The notes under the pieces were generated by a model. It was given only the letters and a program-made list of their open reading frames with translations, searched no databases and was not told the origin of the DNA. A DNA stretch of 64,000 nucleotides from Kribbella voronezhensis (GTDB taxonomy: Bacteria > Actinomycetota > Actinomycetes > Propionibacteriales > Kribbellaceae): positions 2,281,154 to 2,345,153 of the forward strand of contig NZ_SOCE01000001.1 of NCBI RefSeq assembly GCF_004365175.1, given 5' to 3'. Positions 31,609 to 40,035 of this stretch are shown here, in pieces (position 1 is the stretch's first letter; each line of letters begins with the position of its first letter). The translations under genes were made by a program, and so were the position numbers.

Positions 31609-34577
31609 CCGGGGCGTGCGGCCGCGAGCGCGGCCAGTTCGGTGCGGTTGGCTACGTTGAGTTTGGCGTAGACGTGCGCGAGGTGGGTTTTGACGGTGCC
31701 GCGGCTCATGTAGAGCCGGGCGCCGATCTCGGGGTTGCTGAGGCCTTCGACGGCCAGGGCGACCACCTCGCGTTCGGTGGGGGTGAGGCTGGGCCAGCCG
31801 GTGGACGGGCGGCCACGGGAGCCGCGCGTACGGCGTACGTAGGCGACCGCTTCGTCGAGGCTCAGTTCGGCCAGCCGGGTGGTGTCGAGGGGGCGGTTGG
31901 TGTGCTCGGCCAACGCGGTCAGCGCTGTCAGGCTGTCCGGCCAGTAGAGGCGTAGGCCGTGGTCGACGCGGAGGGTCAGCGCCTCGTGGAACAGCTCGGC
32001 CGCCTTGTCCGGATCGGTCTCCATCGCCAGGTAGCCCTGCTGCTCCAGCGCGTCCGCCAACGGCCGCGGCAGGATGAAACGCCGGCTGAGCCGCACCGCC
32101 CGGTCGAGCACGGCCGCCGATTCGTCGGCGCGGCCGGCACCGCGCAGCGCCGCCCCGAGCGCGGGAAGCATCATCGCCGGGATGTAGGTCTCGGCGATCG
32201 GGCCGTCGGTCGGGGTGTCCTGCCGTAGCCAGTCGATCGCCGACTCGAACTCACCGGCGCGCAACCGCAGTTCCCCCATCGCATACCCCAGGCCGGGCAC
32301 CACTGCTTCGGCCTCCGCGACGAGCCGGACGAACGGCTCCAGCAACTCCAGCCCGGCGTCGATCCGTCCGCTCCTCGCGAGCAGCATCGCCAGCTGAGCT
32401 CGCGCCATCCCGACCCGATGGAAGTCTCCCAGCGGTTCGGCGACCGCCAGGGTCTGCTCGGCGGTGGCGATCGCGGGCAGCAGTTCGCCGGTCGCCGCCT
32501 GGCTGCCCGAGAGCAGCGTGAGCACGCTCGCTGCGATGCCGCGCTCGCCTCGCGCCAGCAGGCCGGCCGCGGCGAGTTCCAGCAGCGGACGTGCCTCTTC
32601 GTGGCGATCCCACATCACCAGCAGCTGGCACCGCAGCGCGAGGTTGGCGTCCCGTGCGCTGTCGTCGCCGATCGACTCGGCCAGACCGACACCTTCACCG
32701 GCGAGATCCCAGGCCGGCTGGAGGTCGCTGAAGATCTTGCCGACAGCAACCATCGCGAGACAGCGTGCGCGGAGCCGGTCGTCGCCGAGCTCGGTAGCGA
32801 GCTCGAGGCCGCGCTCGGCAGCGTCGAACTCGAACGGACTGGCGGTGTCAGCCACCGTCGCATACCCGTACAACAATCTTGCCTGCAGCAACGACCTGTC
32901 GTTCGGCGCACAGCCGATCGCCTGCCGCAGGTATCCGATCCCTTCCGGTCCGGTGGCCCCGAGATTCCACAACCACGGCAGAGCCGCGGCCAACCGTCTC
33001 CCTCGTTCCGTACGCCGGTCGTCGGTGAGCCCGTGTTCCAGGGCGGCCCGGTAGTTGTCGCGGTCCGGTTCGATCACGGCACGCCAAGCGTCCCGGTTCT
33101 CATCGAGCAGCGGCTCGGCCTCCTCGGCCACGCCCAGGAAGTGGCTCAGGTGGAGATCCCGCACCTGCTCCAGCTCACCGCTCTCGGCGAGCCGCGTACC
33201 GGCGTACTCGCGGATCGTCTCCAGCAGCCGGTACCGCTCCTCCTCCGCGACCACGAGCGACTTGTCCACCAACCGTCCGAGCGTCTCCAGGACGGCGGGG
33301 TCCTCGCAGACGGCCTGGGTCGCAGCGAGCGTGAACCCACCTGCGAACACCGCGAGCCGCCGGAACACCTTCCGCTCGCCTTCGTCCAGCAGGTCGTAGC
33401 TCCAGTCGATCGACGCCGCCAACGTCTGCTGCCGAGCCGCGACTCCCCGCGTGTTCCGCACCAGCAGTCCGAAGCGGTCGTCCAACCCCGCCTCGATCTG
33501 CCGCGGCGTCAGCGTCCGGAGCCAGGAAGCCGCCAACTCGATCGCCAGCGGGATCCCGTCCAGCCGTCGGCAGATCGACCGGATCGCCTCCGCGTCGGCC
33601 TCGTCAGCCACGAACGCATCGCCGGCCCGCTCGACGAACAACTCCGGCCCTTCGCTGACCGTCAGCGGCGGCACCCGGCGGACGACCTCGCCCGGAATGT
33701 CCAGTGGCTCCCGGCTGGTCGTCAGCACGGTGATCTCCGGACACGAGCTCTGCAGCGCGATCACGAGTTCGGCGACCGGATCGAGCAGATGCTCGCAGTT
33801 GTCCAAGCAGAGCAGCAGTTTCCGGTCCCGCAACTGCCCGGCCAGCAAGCGCACGTCACCGACCGGTACGCCGATGGTCGAGGCCACCAGCTCGGCCAAC
33901 AACCCGCCGTCGGTCACCGCCGCGAGGTCGATCCACCAGACCCCGTCCGGCCACCGTTGCGCCGACCCGGCTGCCACCTGGGCCGCCAGCCGGGTCTTAC
34001 CGGTCCCACCCGGACCGCTCAAGGTCATCAGCCGGCTCGACGCCAGTTGCGTCGCGATCGCCCCCAGCTCGGCCCGCCGCCCGACGAACGAGGTGAACAT
34101 CACCGGCAGATTGTTGGCCGTTCCCGCCAGCGAGCGAGGGGCATCCAGCACACCGTCCGGCAGGGCGAACAACCGCTCGCCGGCGCCCAGATCCCGAAGC
34201 CGGTGGACACCGAGATCTACCGGATCGTGAACGGCCTCGGCGGCCAGCGAGGTCAGCAGGGTCTGGCCGGGATTGGCGACCTCGTTCACCTGCTCGGCAT
34301 GGCGGACCGCTGCAGGCTGCGCTCCGCCGGTGTGGATGGCGATCCGCAGCAGTCGCCCGGCCGGAATCGCGGCTGCCTGCTCACGCAATACGTGAGCTGC
34401 AGCGATCGCGGTCGAGGGGGCGTCGAACAACACGACCGGCCACGCGGCGTTCCGTAGTACGAGCCTTTTGTCCGGGAGGGCGTCGGCCAGTTCCGCCAGC
34501 CGCACGTACGCCGGTGCGGTGACCGCGCCCGCGTCCGGCGCGTACGACACCACCAGCGCCGTCACAGTCCCGTCCAC
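31605..34577 (-). CDS. Large LuxR-type ATPase regulator (LAL-like)
   Basis: About 990 residues from GTG 34577; GTG 34565 is possible. The N terminus (TALVVSYAPDAGAVTAPA to about residue 160) resembles a degenerate nucleotide-cyclase homology domain. An NB-ARC-type ATPase follows with SGPGGTGKTRLAAQ (Walker A), KLLLCLDNCEHLLD (Walker B) and RLDGIPLAIELAASWLR. Then come tetratricopeptide-like helical repeats and a C-terminal LuxR helix-turn-helix: SLTPTEREVVALAVEGLSN, then RLYMSRGTVKTHLAHVYAKL. It is a signal-integrating transcription activator with unknown target. It follows the NarL-type response regulator by 25 bases and may be co-transcribed. Confidence 0.88.
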   Translation of the reverse strand: MDGTVTALVVSYAPDAGAVTAPAYVRLAELADALPDKRLVLRNAAWPVVLFDAPSTAIAAAHVLREQAAAIPAGRLLRIAIHTGGAQPAAVRHAEQVNEVANPGQTLLTSLAAEAVHDPVDLGVHRLRDLGAGERLFALPDGVLDAPRSLAGTANNLPVMFTSFVGRRAELGAIATQLASSRLMTLSGPGGTGKTRLAAQVAAGSAQRWPDGVWWIDLAAVTDGGLLAELVASTIGVPVGDVRLLAGQLRDRKLLLCLDNCEHLLDPVAELVIALQSSCPEITVLTTSREPLDIPGEVVRRVPPLTVSEGPELFVERAGDAFVADEADAEAIRSICRRLDGIPLAIELAASWLRTLTPRQIEAGLDDRFGLLVRNTRGVAARQQTLAASIDWSYDLLDEGERKVFRRLAVFAGGFTLAATQAVCEDPAVLETLGRLVDKSLVVAEEERYRLLETIREYAGTRLAESGELEQVRDLHLSHFLGVAEEAEPLLDENRDAWRAVIEPDRDNYRAALEHGLTDDRRTERGRRLAAALPWLWNLGATGPEGIGYLRQAIGCAPNDRSLLQARLLYGYATVADTASPFEFDAAERGLELATELGDDRLRARCLAMVAVGKIFSDLQPAWDLAGEGVGLAESIGDDSARDANLALRCQLLVMWDRHEEARPLLELAAAGLLARGERGIAASVLTLLSGSQAATGELLPAIATAEQTLAVAEPLGDFHRVGMARAQLAMLLARSGRIDAGLELLEPFVRLVAEAEAVVPGLGYAMGELRLRAGEFESAIDWLRQDTPTDGPIAETYIPAMMLPALGAALRGAGRADESAAVLDRAVRLSRRFILPRPLADALEQQGYLAMETDPDKAAELFHEALTLRVDHGLRLYWPDSLTALTALAEHTNRPLDTTRLAELSLDEAVAYVRRTRGSRGRPSTGWPSLTPTEREVVALAVEGLSNPEIGARLYMSRGTVKTHLAHVYAKLNVANRTELAALAAARPG

Positions 34578-34602
34578 ACCGAGGAGTGTGCCAGCCGGCA
34601 GG

Positions 34603-35244
34603 TCAGCCCTCGCCCAAACCGGCCGTCCGGGCGCGGATGATGGCTTCGGCGCGGCCCGCCACCTGGAGCTTGGCGAAGATGTTGGTGATGTGGTTGCCGA
34701 CCGTCGCGGGCGCGAGCCCGAGCCGGCCGGCGATCGCGGCATTGCCGAGCCCGGAGGCGATCAGGTCGAGGACCTCCCGCTCGCGCGGCGTGAGTTCCGG
34801 GAACGCGGGCTGATCCGGCCTCGGCCCGGACAGGTACGACAGTGCCCGCCGCGCGACGCCGGGTCCGAAGATCGCCTCCCCCGCGCTGACCGCGGCGATC
34901 GCGCGGATCACGTTGTCCGGCGCGGCTCCCTTCAGCACGTAGCCGCGCGCCCCGGCCCGCATCGCCGCGAACACCGACTCGTCGTCGTCGAACATGGTCA
35001 GCATCAGCACCGCCACCTCCGGCGCGGCCTTCGCGATCTCCCGGGTCGCCTCGATGCCGGTCAGATCCGGCATCTGGATGTCCATCACGAGGACATCGGG
35101 GCGCAGTGTCACCGCCGCCCGGACGGCCTCGGCGCCGGTCGCCGCCGTACCGACCAACTCGTAGCCGTGGTGCGCCGAGAGCAGTGCGCCCAGCCCCTCC
35201 CGGACGATGCCGTGATCGTCCGCGACCACGATCCGCACGTTCAT
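34603..35244 (-). CDS. NarL/FixJ-family response regulator
   Basis: A 213-residue regulator. The receiver domain (residues 1-120) has acidic pocket residues in VVADDH, the phospho-acceptor Asp55 in VLVMDIQMPD, and the conserved Lys in GYVLKGA. A LuxR helix-turn-helix (about 148-205) shows LTPREREVLDLIASGLGNAA and LAPATVGNHITNIFAKL. The ATG at 35244 overlaps the stop of the sensor kinase as ATGA, so it is the cognate partner. The downstream LuxR gene and the divergent membrane protein at 37426 are possible targets. Confidence 0.93.
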   Translation of the reverse strand: MNVRIVVADDHGIVREGLGALLSAHHGYELVGTAATGAEAVRAAVTLRPDVLVMDIQMPDLTGIEATREIAKAAPEVAVLMLTMFDDDESVFAAMRAGARGYVLKGAAPDNVIRAIAAVSAGEAIFGPGVARRALSYLSGPRPDQPAFPELTPREREVLDLIASGLGNAAIAGRLGLAPATVGNHITNIFAKLQVAGRAEAIIRARTAGLGEG

Positions 35245-37262
35245 CGACGAGCCCCCTCCGCCAGCGGTAGTACGACGTCCACCGTGCACCCGGCCGGGCC
35301 GTACCAGATCTCGCACTGCCCACCGAGCTCGGCCGCCCGCTCCTTCATCGAGGTGAGCCCGATGCCCGGCTGCCACCCGGACTCCGCACTCACGCCGTTG
35401 TCGCAGACGCCCAGCCGCAGTACGTCCGTCTCGACAGTAAGCCGTACGGCGGCGGCCGTCGCGCTGGAGTGCCGGATCACGTTGGTGAGCGCCTCGGTGG
35501 CGATCCGGTAGGTGGCCACCTCGACCGCGGCGGGTAACTCGGCCAGGGTCAGCGGGGCATCGACCGTCACGCTCAACGCGGTCCCGTCGGCGCGGTGGGT
35601 CGCCATCGCGGCGTACTCGCGCAGCGCCCCGAGCAGACCGAGCCCGTCGAGCGCCGGCGGCCGCAGTGCGTAGACGAGCCGGCGGATCTCCTCGATCGCG
35701 CCGATCGTCTGGTCGCGCAGGTCCGCGAGCAGCACCGCACTCCGCTCCGGCTCGGTCTCGATCAGCCGGCGGGCCGCGTCCGCGTTCAGCACCACGGCCG
35801 TCAGTACCGGACCCAGCCCGTCGTGCAGATCGCGCCGCATCCGTCGCCGCTCCTCCTCCCGGCCGGTGATGATCCGTTCCCTGGAGTCCCGCAACTCGTC
35901 GGCCAGCCCGCGAGCCTGTACGGCGACCGCCAACGGGGCCGCGAGCAACGTCAGCACCTGCTCGTCGGCCTGGTCCAGACTCGACTCGCCGTACCGCAAA
36001 CCGATCACGAGTTCACCGAGCCGGTCCTGCCCCGACCGCAGCTCGATGGCGTGCCGGGCCGCCGGCAGTTCGCCGTACGTCGCCAATTCGTTGCCATCGA
36101 CAATGATCACGGCTGCCGGGAACCGCATCACCCGGCACAGCGCCGCCAGTACGCCGGTCAGCCCGCCGGCTGCGCCGATCTGCGCCCCGACCTCGGCGAT
36201 CGCGCGGACCGGGTCCTTGCGGGCACCGTAGAAGGCCCGGTGGATCAGACGCTGGAGCCAGACCCTGGCGGGGTTGAAGGCCAGCGCGATCACCAGCGTG
36301 GCGACCACCGAGGAGTTGAGCGACACCTCCCGGCGTACGGTCCGGTCGAGCAGCGCGATCAAGCCGATGTAGCCCGCCACGACACCGCTGGTCAGCAACA
36401 GATAGAGGACGGATCGCGAGACCGCCAGGCGGATGTCGAGCAATTGGTACCGCAGGACGGCGATCGCGATCGCCAGCGGGATCAGCAGGATCGGCAGTAC
36501 GCCGAACAGCAGCGACTCCGAGCCGGAGAGGTTCTCCAGTCCGAAGCAGGCAACGATGATGAGGAGAGCGAGCAACAACCAGAGGATCTGCCGGCGGATC
36601 TGCTCCGCGCCACGGCGGTAGCGCAGTACGAGCGCCACCAGAGCGGCGAGAAAGCTGATCACCAGGCCGACGCCACCAATGGCGCCGAGGGCCTCGAGTC
36701 GGTCGAGGTCCGACCGGGCCGGGTACCCCGGGATGCCGATCTCCGCGGTGAGGCCGCCCAGCGGATCCAGCACCGCGGCGGCAGTCCAGATCAGGGCGTT
36801 GACCACCAGGCCGACCACCAGCCATCGCCAGCGGCGGCTCGGCAACCTTCCGTCCGGGAACAGCACCAGCGACAACGGGATGAAGAACGCTAGCGCCGGA
36901 CTCCAGCCGGCGTTGGTGATCGTCGCGAACACCCGCCAAGCAACGGTTGGTTCCCCCAGCCAGGCCAGGATGCTCAGACCGGTCGCTGTCGAGCCGTAGA
37001 AGCAACCCCCGAGCAACAACGACCAGCCGACCAAGTTCCGCGGGCGGTAGTAGGCGATCGGCCACCCGGCCAACGCGAGCGCCAAGCCGATGGCAGCGTT
37101 CGAGACCACGAACAGGTCGGCGAGGCGGGCCCAGCTCAAATCGGAGGCCGCCGAAGCCACCACAGTGCCGGCGACCTCGACCAGCGCGACCGCCAACAGC
37201 ACCGACGCCGCAGTACGGAGATCCCCCGTACGGCGCCTGCCGGTGCTGATCGCCTCCCTCAT
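35241..37262 (-). CDS. NarL-type sensor histidine kinase
   Basis: A 673-residue kinase from ATG 37262. About ten hydrophobic helices form an N-terminal sensor (for example LVGWSLLLGGCFYGSTATGL and LLFGVLPILLIPLAIAIAVL). A GAF-like region follows, then a HisKA_3 dimerisation box RRMRRDLHDGLGPVLTAVVL with the phospho-accepting His near residue 477, and a HATPase_c domain with ATEALTNVIRHSSATAA (N box), LGVCDNGV and GIGLTSMKERAAELGG. It phosphorylates the co-transcribed response regulator. The ligand is unknown. An upstream in-frame GTG (37289) is an alternative start. Confidence 0.9.
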   Translation of the reverse strand: MREAISTGRRRTGDLRTAASVLLAVALVEVAGTVVASAASDLSWARLADLFVVSNAAIGLALALAGWPIAYYRPRNLVGWSLLLGGCFYGSTATGLSILAWLGEPTVAWRVFATITNAGWSPALAFFIPLSLVLFPDGRLPSRRWRWLVVGLVVNALIWTAAAVLDPLGGLTAEIGIPGYPARSDLDRLEALGAIGGVGLVISFLAALVALVLRYRRGAEQIRRQILWLLLALLIIVACFGLENLSGSESLLFGVLPILLIPLAIAIAVLRYQLLDIRLAVSRSVLYLLLTSGVVAGYIGLIALLDRTVRREVSLNSSVVATLVIALAFNPARVWLQRLIHRAFYGARKDPVRAIAEVGAQIGAAGGLTGVLAALCRVMRFPAAVIIVDGNELATYGELPAARHAIELRSGQDRLGELVIGLRYGESSLDQADEQVLTLLAAPLAVAVQARGLADELRDSRERIITGREEERRRMRRDLHDGLGPVLTAVVLNADAARRLIETEPERSAVLLADLRDQTIGAIEEIRRLVYALRPPALDGLGLLGALREYAAMATHRADGTALSVTVDAPLTLAELPAAVEVATYRIATEALTNVIRHSSATAAAVRLTVETDVLRLGVCDNGVSAESGWQPGIGLTSMKERAAELGGQCEIWYGPAGCTVDVVLPLAEGARR

Positions 37263-37425
37263 CTGCTCATCATCAGCCCGGCGACCCACGATCGCGTAGG
37301 GGCGCACCCCTGGATCACCCAGGAAGGTTTCTCCCGTCAGCCATGGGCCGCGCACCTGCCGGTCGGGGGCGACCGCGGCCGACGCTGATCCGGACACCAT
37401 CGCTTTCCTGCTCGAGGAGCCGGCC

Positions 37426-38124
37426 ATGTCCGATACCACAGTGAAGACCAAGACCAAGGCAGTGCGCGACGTCCGGGGATTCTGGCGAGTGCTTCTCGCC
37501 GTGGCCGCACCGTTGCCGATGCTGTTCATGGGCCTGTACTACCTGCTCAGCCCCGTCGACGGGGACGCGCCTTTTGCGACCACGCTCGCCGCCGTCACCG
37601 CGGATCCGGGGCGCTTCCAGCTGATGCAGTGGCTGCAGGTGCCGTTCTTCCTGCTGATTCCGGCGATGTTCGCGGCAGCCTGGGCAGCACGGCGTACGGC
37701 GCCCCGGCTGGCCACCGCCGGCGGACTGCTCGCGGTGGGCGGGATCAGCGCCGGGTTCTTCCTGCTGCCAGGGGTGGTCGGACCGGAGTACCTGGTCGTC
37801 CACGACGGACTGGATGCCGCGACGATGGCGAAGTTCGCGGACGCGGCGGAGAAGCAACCGACCGAGATGATCGGCGGACTGCTGTTCATCCTCGCCATCA
37901 CCTTCGGCCTGCTGCTGCTCGGGATCGCGTTGTGGCGCAGCCGGGTCGCGCCGGCCTGGATGGGGATCGCGCTGGCCGTCGGTGGTTTCACCCACCCCTT
38001 CATGCCCGGTCACATCGCCGCCGGCGCCGGTCTGATCGTCGCCGCGATCGGTTTCGCCGGAGCGTCGATCGCCTTGCTGCGCAGCTCGAACGACGCCTTC
38101 GACCTACCACCACTCGGCTACTGA
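37426..38124 (+). CDS. Hypothetical membrane protein, DUF4386-like layout
   Basis: A 232-residue protein with about six hydrophobic helices (LLAVAAPLPMLFMGLYYLL, VPFFLLIPAMFAAAW, LLAVGGISAGFFLLPGVV, LLFILAITFGLLLLGIAL and others) and short charged ends. It has no catalytic motif. It is divergent from the sensor kinase, so its expression could be under the NarL-type regulator. GAGGAG lies about nine bases upstream of ATG 37426. I do not recognise a specific function. Confidence 0.7.
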   Translation: MSDTTVKTKTKAVRDVRGFWRVLLAVAAPLPMLFMGLYYLLSPVDGDAPFATTLAAVTADPGRFQLMQWLQVPFFLLIPAMFAAAWAARRTAPRLATAGGLLAVGGISAGFFLLPGVVGPEYLVVHDGLDAATMAKFADAAEKQPTEMIGGLLFILAITFGLLLLGIALWRSRVAPAWMGIALAVGGFTHPFMPGHIAAGAGLIVAAIGFAGASIALLRSSNDAFDLPPLGY

Positions 38125-38143
38125 GCCGGACCCGCTCGGCGGT

Positions 38144-38170
38144 CCGAGCTGGAGAGTCACTCCAGCTCGG
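38144..38170. terminator. Bidirectional terminator hairpin
   Basis: CCGAGCTGGAG (38144-38154) and CTCCAGCTCGG (38160-38170) form a perfect 11-base stem with a five-base loop between two convergent genes. The right arm covers the stop codon and last codons of the sigma factor gene. Confidence 0.7.
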
Positions 38171-39371
38171 CCGCCTTGTGCAGCAGCACCGAGCGTTCGC
38201 GCTGGTTCGGGCACAACCGGGCGGCCAACTCCAGCTCGGCCCGCGCCTCGGATCGCCGTCCGAGCCGGACCAGGAGCTCCCCGCGGACCGTCGGAAGCAG
38301 ATGCGAACCGGGCAGTCGGTCCAGGGCAACCAGCTCGTCGACGATCGCCAGCGCCTGCGCCGGACCTGAGGCCATCGCGACGGCGACGGCCCGGTTGAGC
38401 TCGACCACGGGCGAGGGCGCGACCCGGCCGAGCGCCTCGTAGAGCACCACGATCCGGTCCCAGTCGGTGGCCTCGACCGAAGGCGCCGTCGCGTGGGCTG
38501 CGGCGATCGCGGCTTGCAGTCCGTAGGGTCCGAGGCCGCGACTCGAGGCTTTGACCAGCGACGCCAGTCCACGGCGGATCGCCGAGTGGTCCCATCGTCG
38601 CCGGTCCTGGTCCTCGAGCAGGACCGCCGAACCGTCCGGTGCGGTCCGGGCCGGGAAGCGCGCGGCCGTCAGCTCGCACAACGCCAACAGGCCGTGCACC
38701 TCCGGTTCGTCCGGCTGCAGCGCGGCCAGGGTGCGGGCCAGCCGGATCGCCTCGTAGGCAACATCGGGACGCAGCAGCCGGTCACCCGAGGTCGCCGTCG
38801 AGCCCTCGGTGAAGATCACGTAGAGGACGCTGAGTACGCCGCCCAGCCGGTCCCGGCGCTCACCGGCCGCCGGCAGCTCGAACGGCACCCCGGCCGCCGC
38901 GATCGTCTTCTTCGCGCGGGTGATGCGGGCCTGCACGGTCGGCACCGAAACCAGGAACGCGCGGGCGATCTCCTCGGTGGACAGACCGCCCACCACGCGC
39001 AGCGTCAGCGCCACCCGCGCCTCGGGCGAGAGCACCGGGTGGCAGCTGATGAACATCAGCGCCAGGATGTCGTCGTCGATCCGGTCGGGGTCGACGTCCT
39101 CGTTGACCACCGGATCGACCGCCAGCAAGGCGTGCCGGTCCTTCAGCGCGGCTCGCCGGCGGATCGCGTCGATGGCGCGTCGCCGGGCCGTGGCCATCAG
39201 CCAGCCGGCCGGACTGTCCGGAGCCGCGAGCGGCCACGCCACCAGCGCCTCGGCCACCGCCTCCTGGGCCGCCTCCTCGGCCAGCCCGAAGTCACCGGTG
39301 AAGCGGGTCAGCGCGGCAACGATCCGCGCCGACTCGATCCGCCAGACGGCTTCGACCTCGGCCGGTCCCAT
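38157..39371 (-). CDS. ECF42-type RNA polymerase sigma factor
   Basis: A 404-residue sigma factor. Region 2 (IESARIVAALTRFTGDFGLA, then EEAAQEAVAEALVAW) and region 4 (TLRVVGGLSTEEIARAFLVS with VPTVQARITRAKKTI) fill the first 180 residues. A long helical, TPR-like C-terminal extension follows, as in the ECF42 group (DUF6596). Adjacent YCII/DGPF genes are the hallmark of this group, and one lies directly upstream with its stop overlapping this ATG (TGATG). No anti-sigma factor is nearby; the C-terminal extension is thought to control activity. The real start is ATG 39371. Confidence 0.9.
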   Translation of the reverse strand: MGPAEVEAVWRIESARIVAALTRFTGDFGLAEEAAQEAVAEALVAWPLAAPDSPAGWLMATARRRAIDAIRRRAALKDRHALLAVDPVVNEDVDPDRIDDDILALMFISCHPVLSPEARVALTLRVVGGLSTEEIARAFLVSVPTVQARITRAKKTIAAAGVPFELPAAGERRDRLGGVLSVLYVIFTEGSTATSGDRLLRPDVAYEAIRLARTLAALQPDEPEVHGLLALCELTAARFPARTAPDGSAVLLEDQDRRRWDHSAIRRGLASLVKASSRGLGPYGLQAAIAAAHATAPSVEATDWDRIVVLYEALGRVAPSPVVELNRAVAVAMASGPAQALAIVDELVALDRLPGSHLLPTVRGELLVRLGRRSEARAELELAARLCPNQRERSVLLHKAAELE

Positions 39372-39781
39372 CAGCCCCGGCCGCTGCTCTCGCTCGCGGT
39401 CCCGGCCGGCTCCGCGGTCTCCGGCGGGCGCTCGTCGTCGCCGGCCACCCGCCGGATCTCGACCTTGGACCCGGTCACCGCGGGCATCCGCTGGGCCCAC
39501 TCGACCGCCTCCTGCTTCGAGGCGACGTCCAGCAGGAAGTAGCCGCCGAACAGTTCCTTGGTCTCGCCGTACGGCCCGTCGGTGACCACCGGGGTCTGGC
39601 CGCTGAAGTCGACCACCACGCTCTGATCCGGCTCGTCCAGCCCGGCGGCCTCGACGAAGACACCGGCCTTCACCAGGTCCTCGATGTACTTGTACGTCGA
39701 GGCCGCCAGCTCCTCGAATCCGCTCCGGACGGCAGCGTTCGACTCGTCGGTCCCCCGCATGATCAGCATGTACTTCGGCAT
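39371..39781 (-). CDS. YCII-family (DGPF) protein
   Basis: A 136-residue protein starting MPKYMLIMRGTDESNA. It contains the ferredoxin-like YCII fold and the signature VVTDGPYGETKELFGGYFLL (about residues 65-84), the DGPF-type motif of ECF42-linked proteins. A disordered, Glu/Pro-rich tail follows. The ATG at 39781 has GAGGAG upstream; further upstream codons of the same frame are not supported. It shares one base with the sigma factor start, so the two are co-translated. Its biochemical role is unknown. Confidence 0.88.
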   Translation of the reverse strand: MPKYMLIMRGTDESNAAVRSGFEELAASTYKYIEDLVKAGVFVEAAGLDEPDQSVVVDFSGQTPVVTDGPYGETKELFGGYFLLDVASKQEAVEWAQRMPAVTGSKVEIRRVAGDDERPPETAEPAGTASESSGRG

Positions 39782-40035
39782 CGTGGTCTCCTCATCCGGC
39801 GGGGCCGGCTCTCGGCCTCGCACCCCCTGGTCGAACGAGCGGCCCGCGGATCGACACGGCGGCGGAGAATCTTCGGCCGTTCGCGGACGCCCTGCCGATC
39901 ATCGTCGCAGCTCCGCCCGCGGCGGCATCGTCGCACTCCTGCCCGCGGCGGCCACGCGGACACGGGCGTCGGGTCGCCTGCGTGGCGGCGGTTCGCTAGG
40001 GTCCGAAGCGGGGGTCGACCGGGAGCGAGGAGCCC

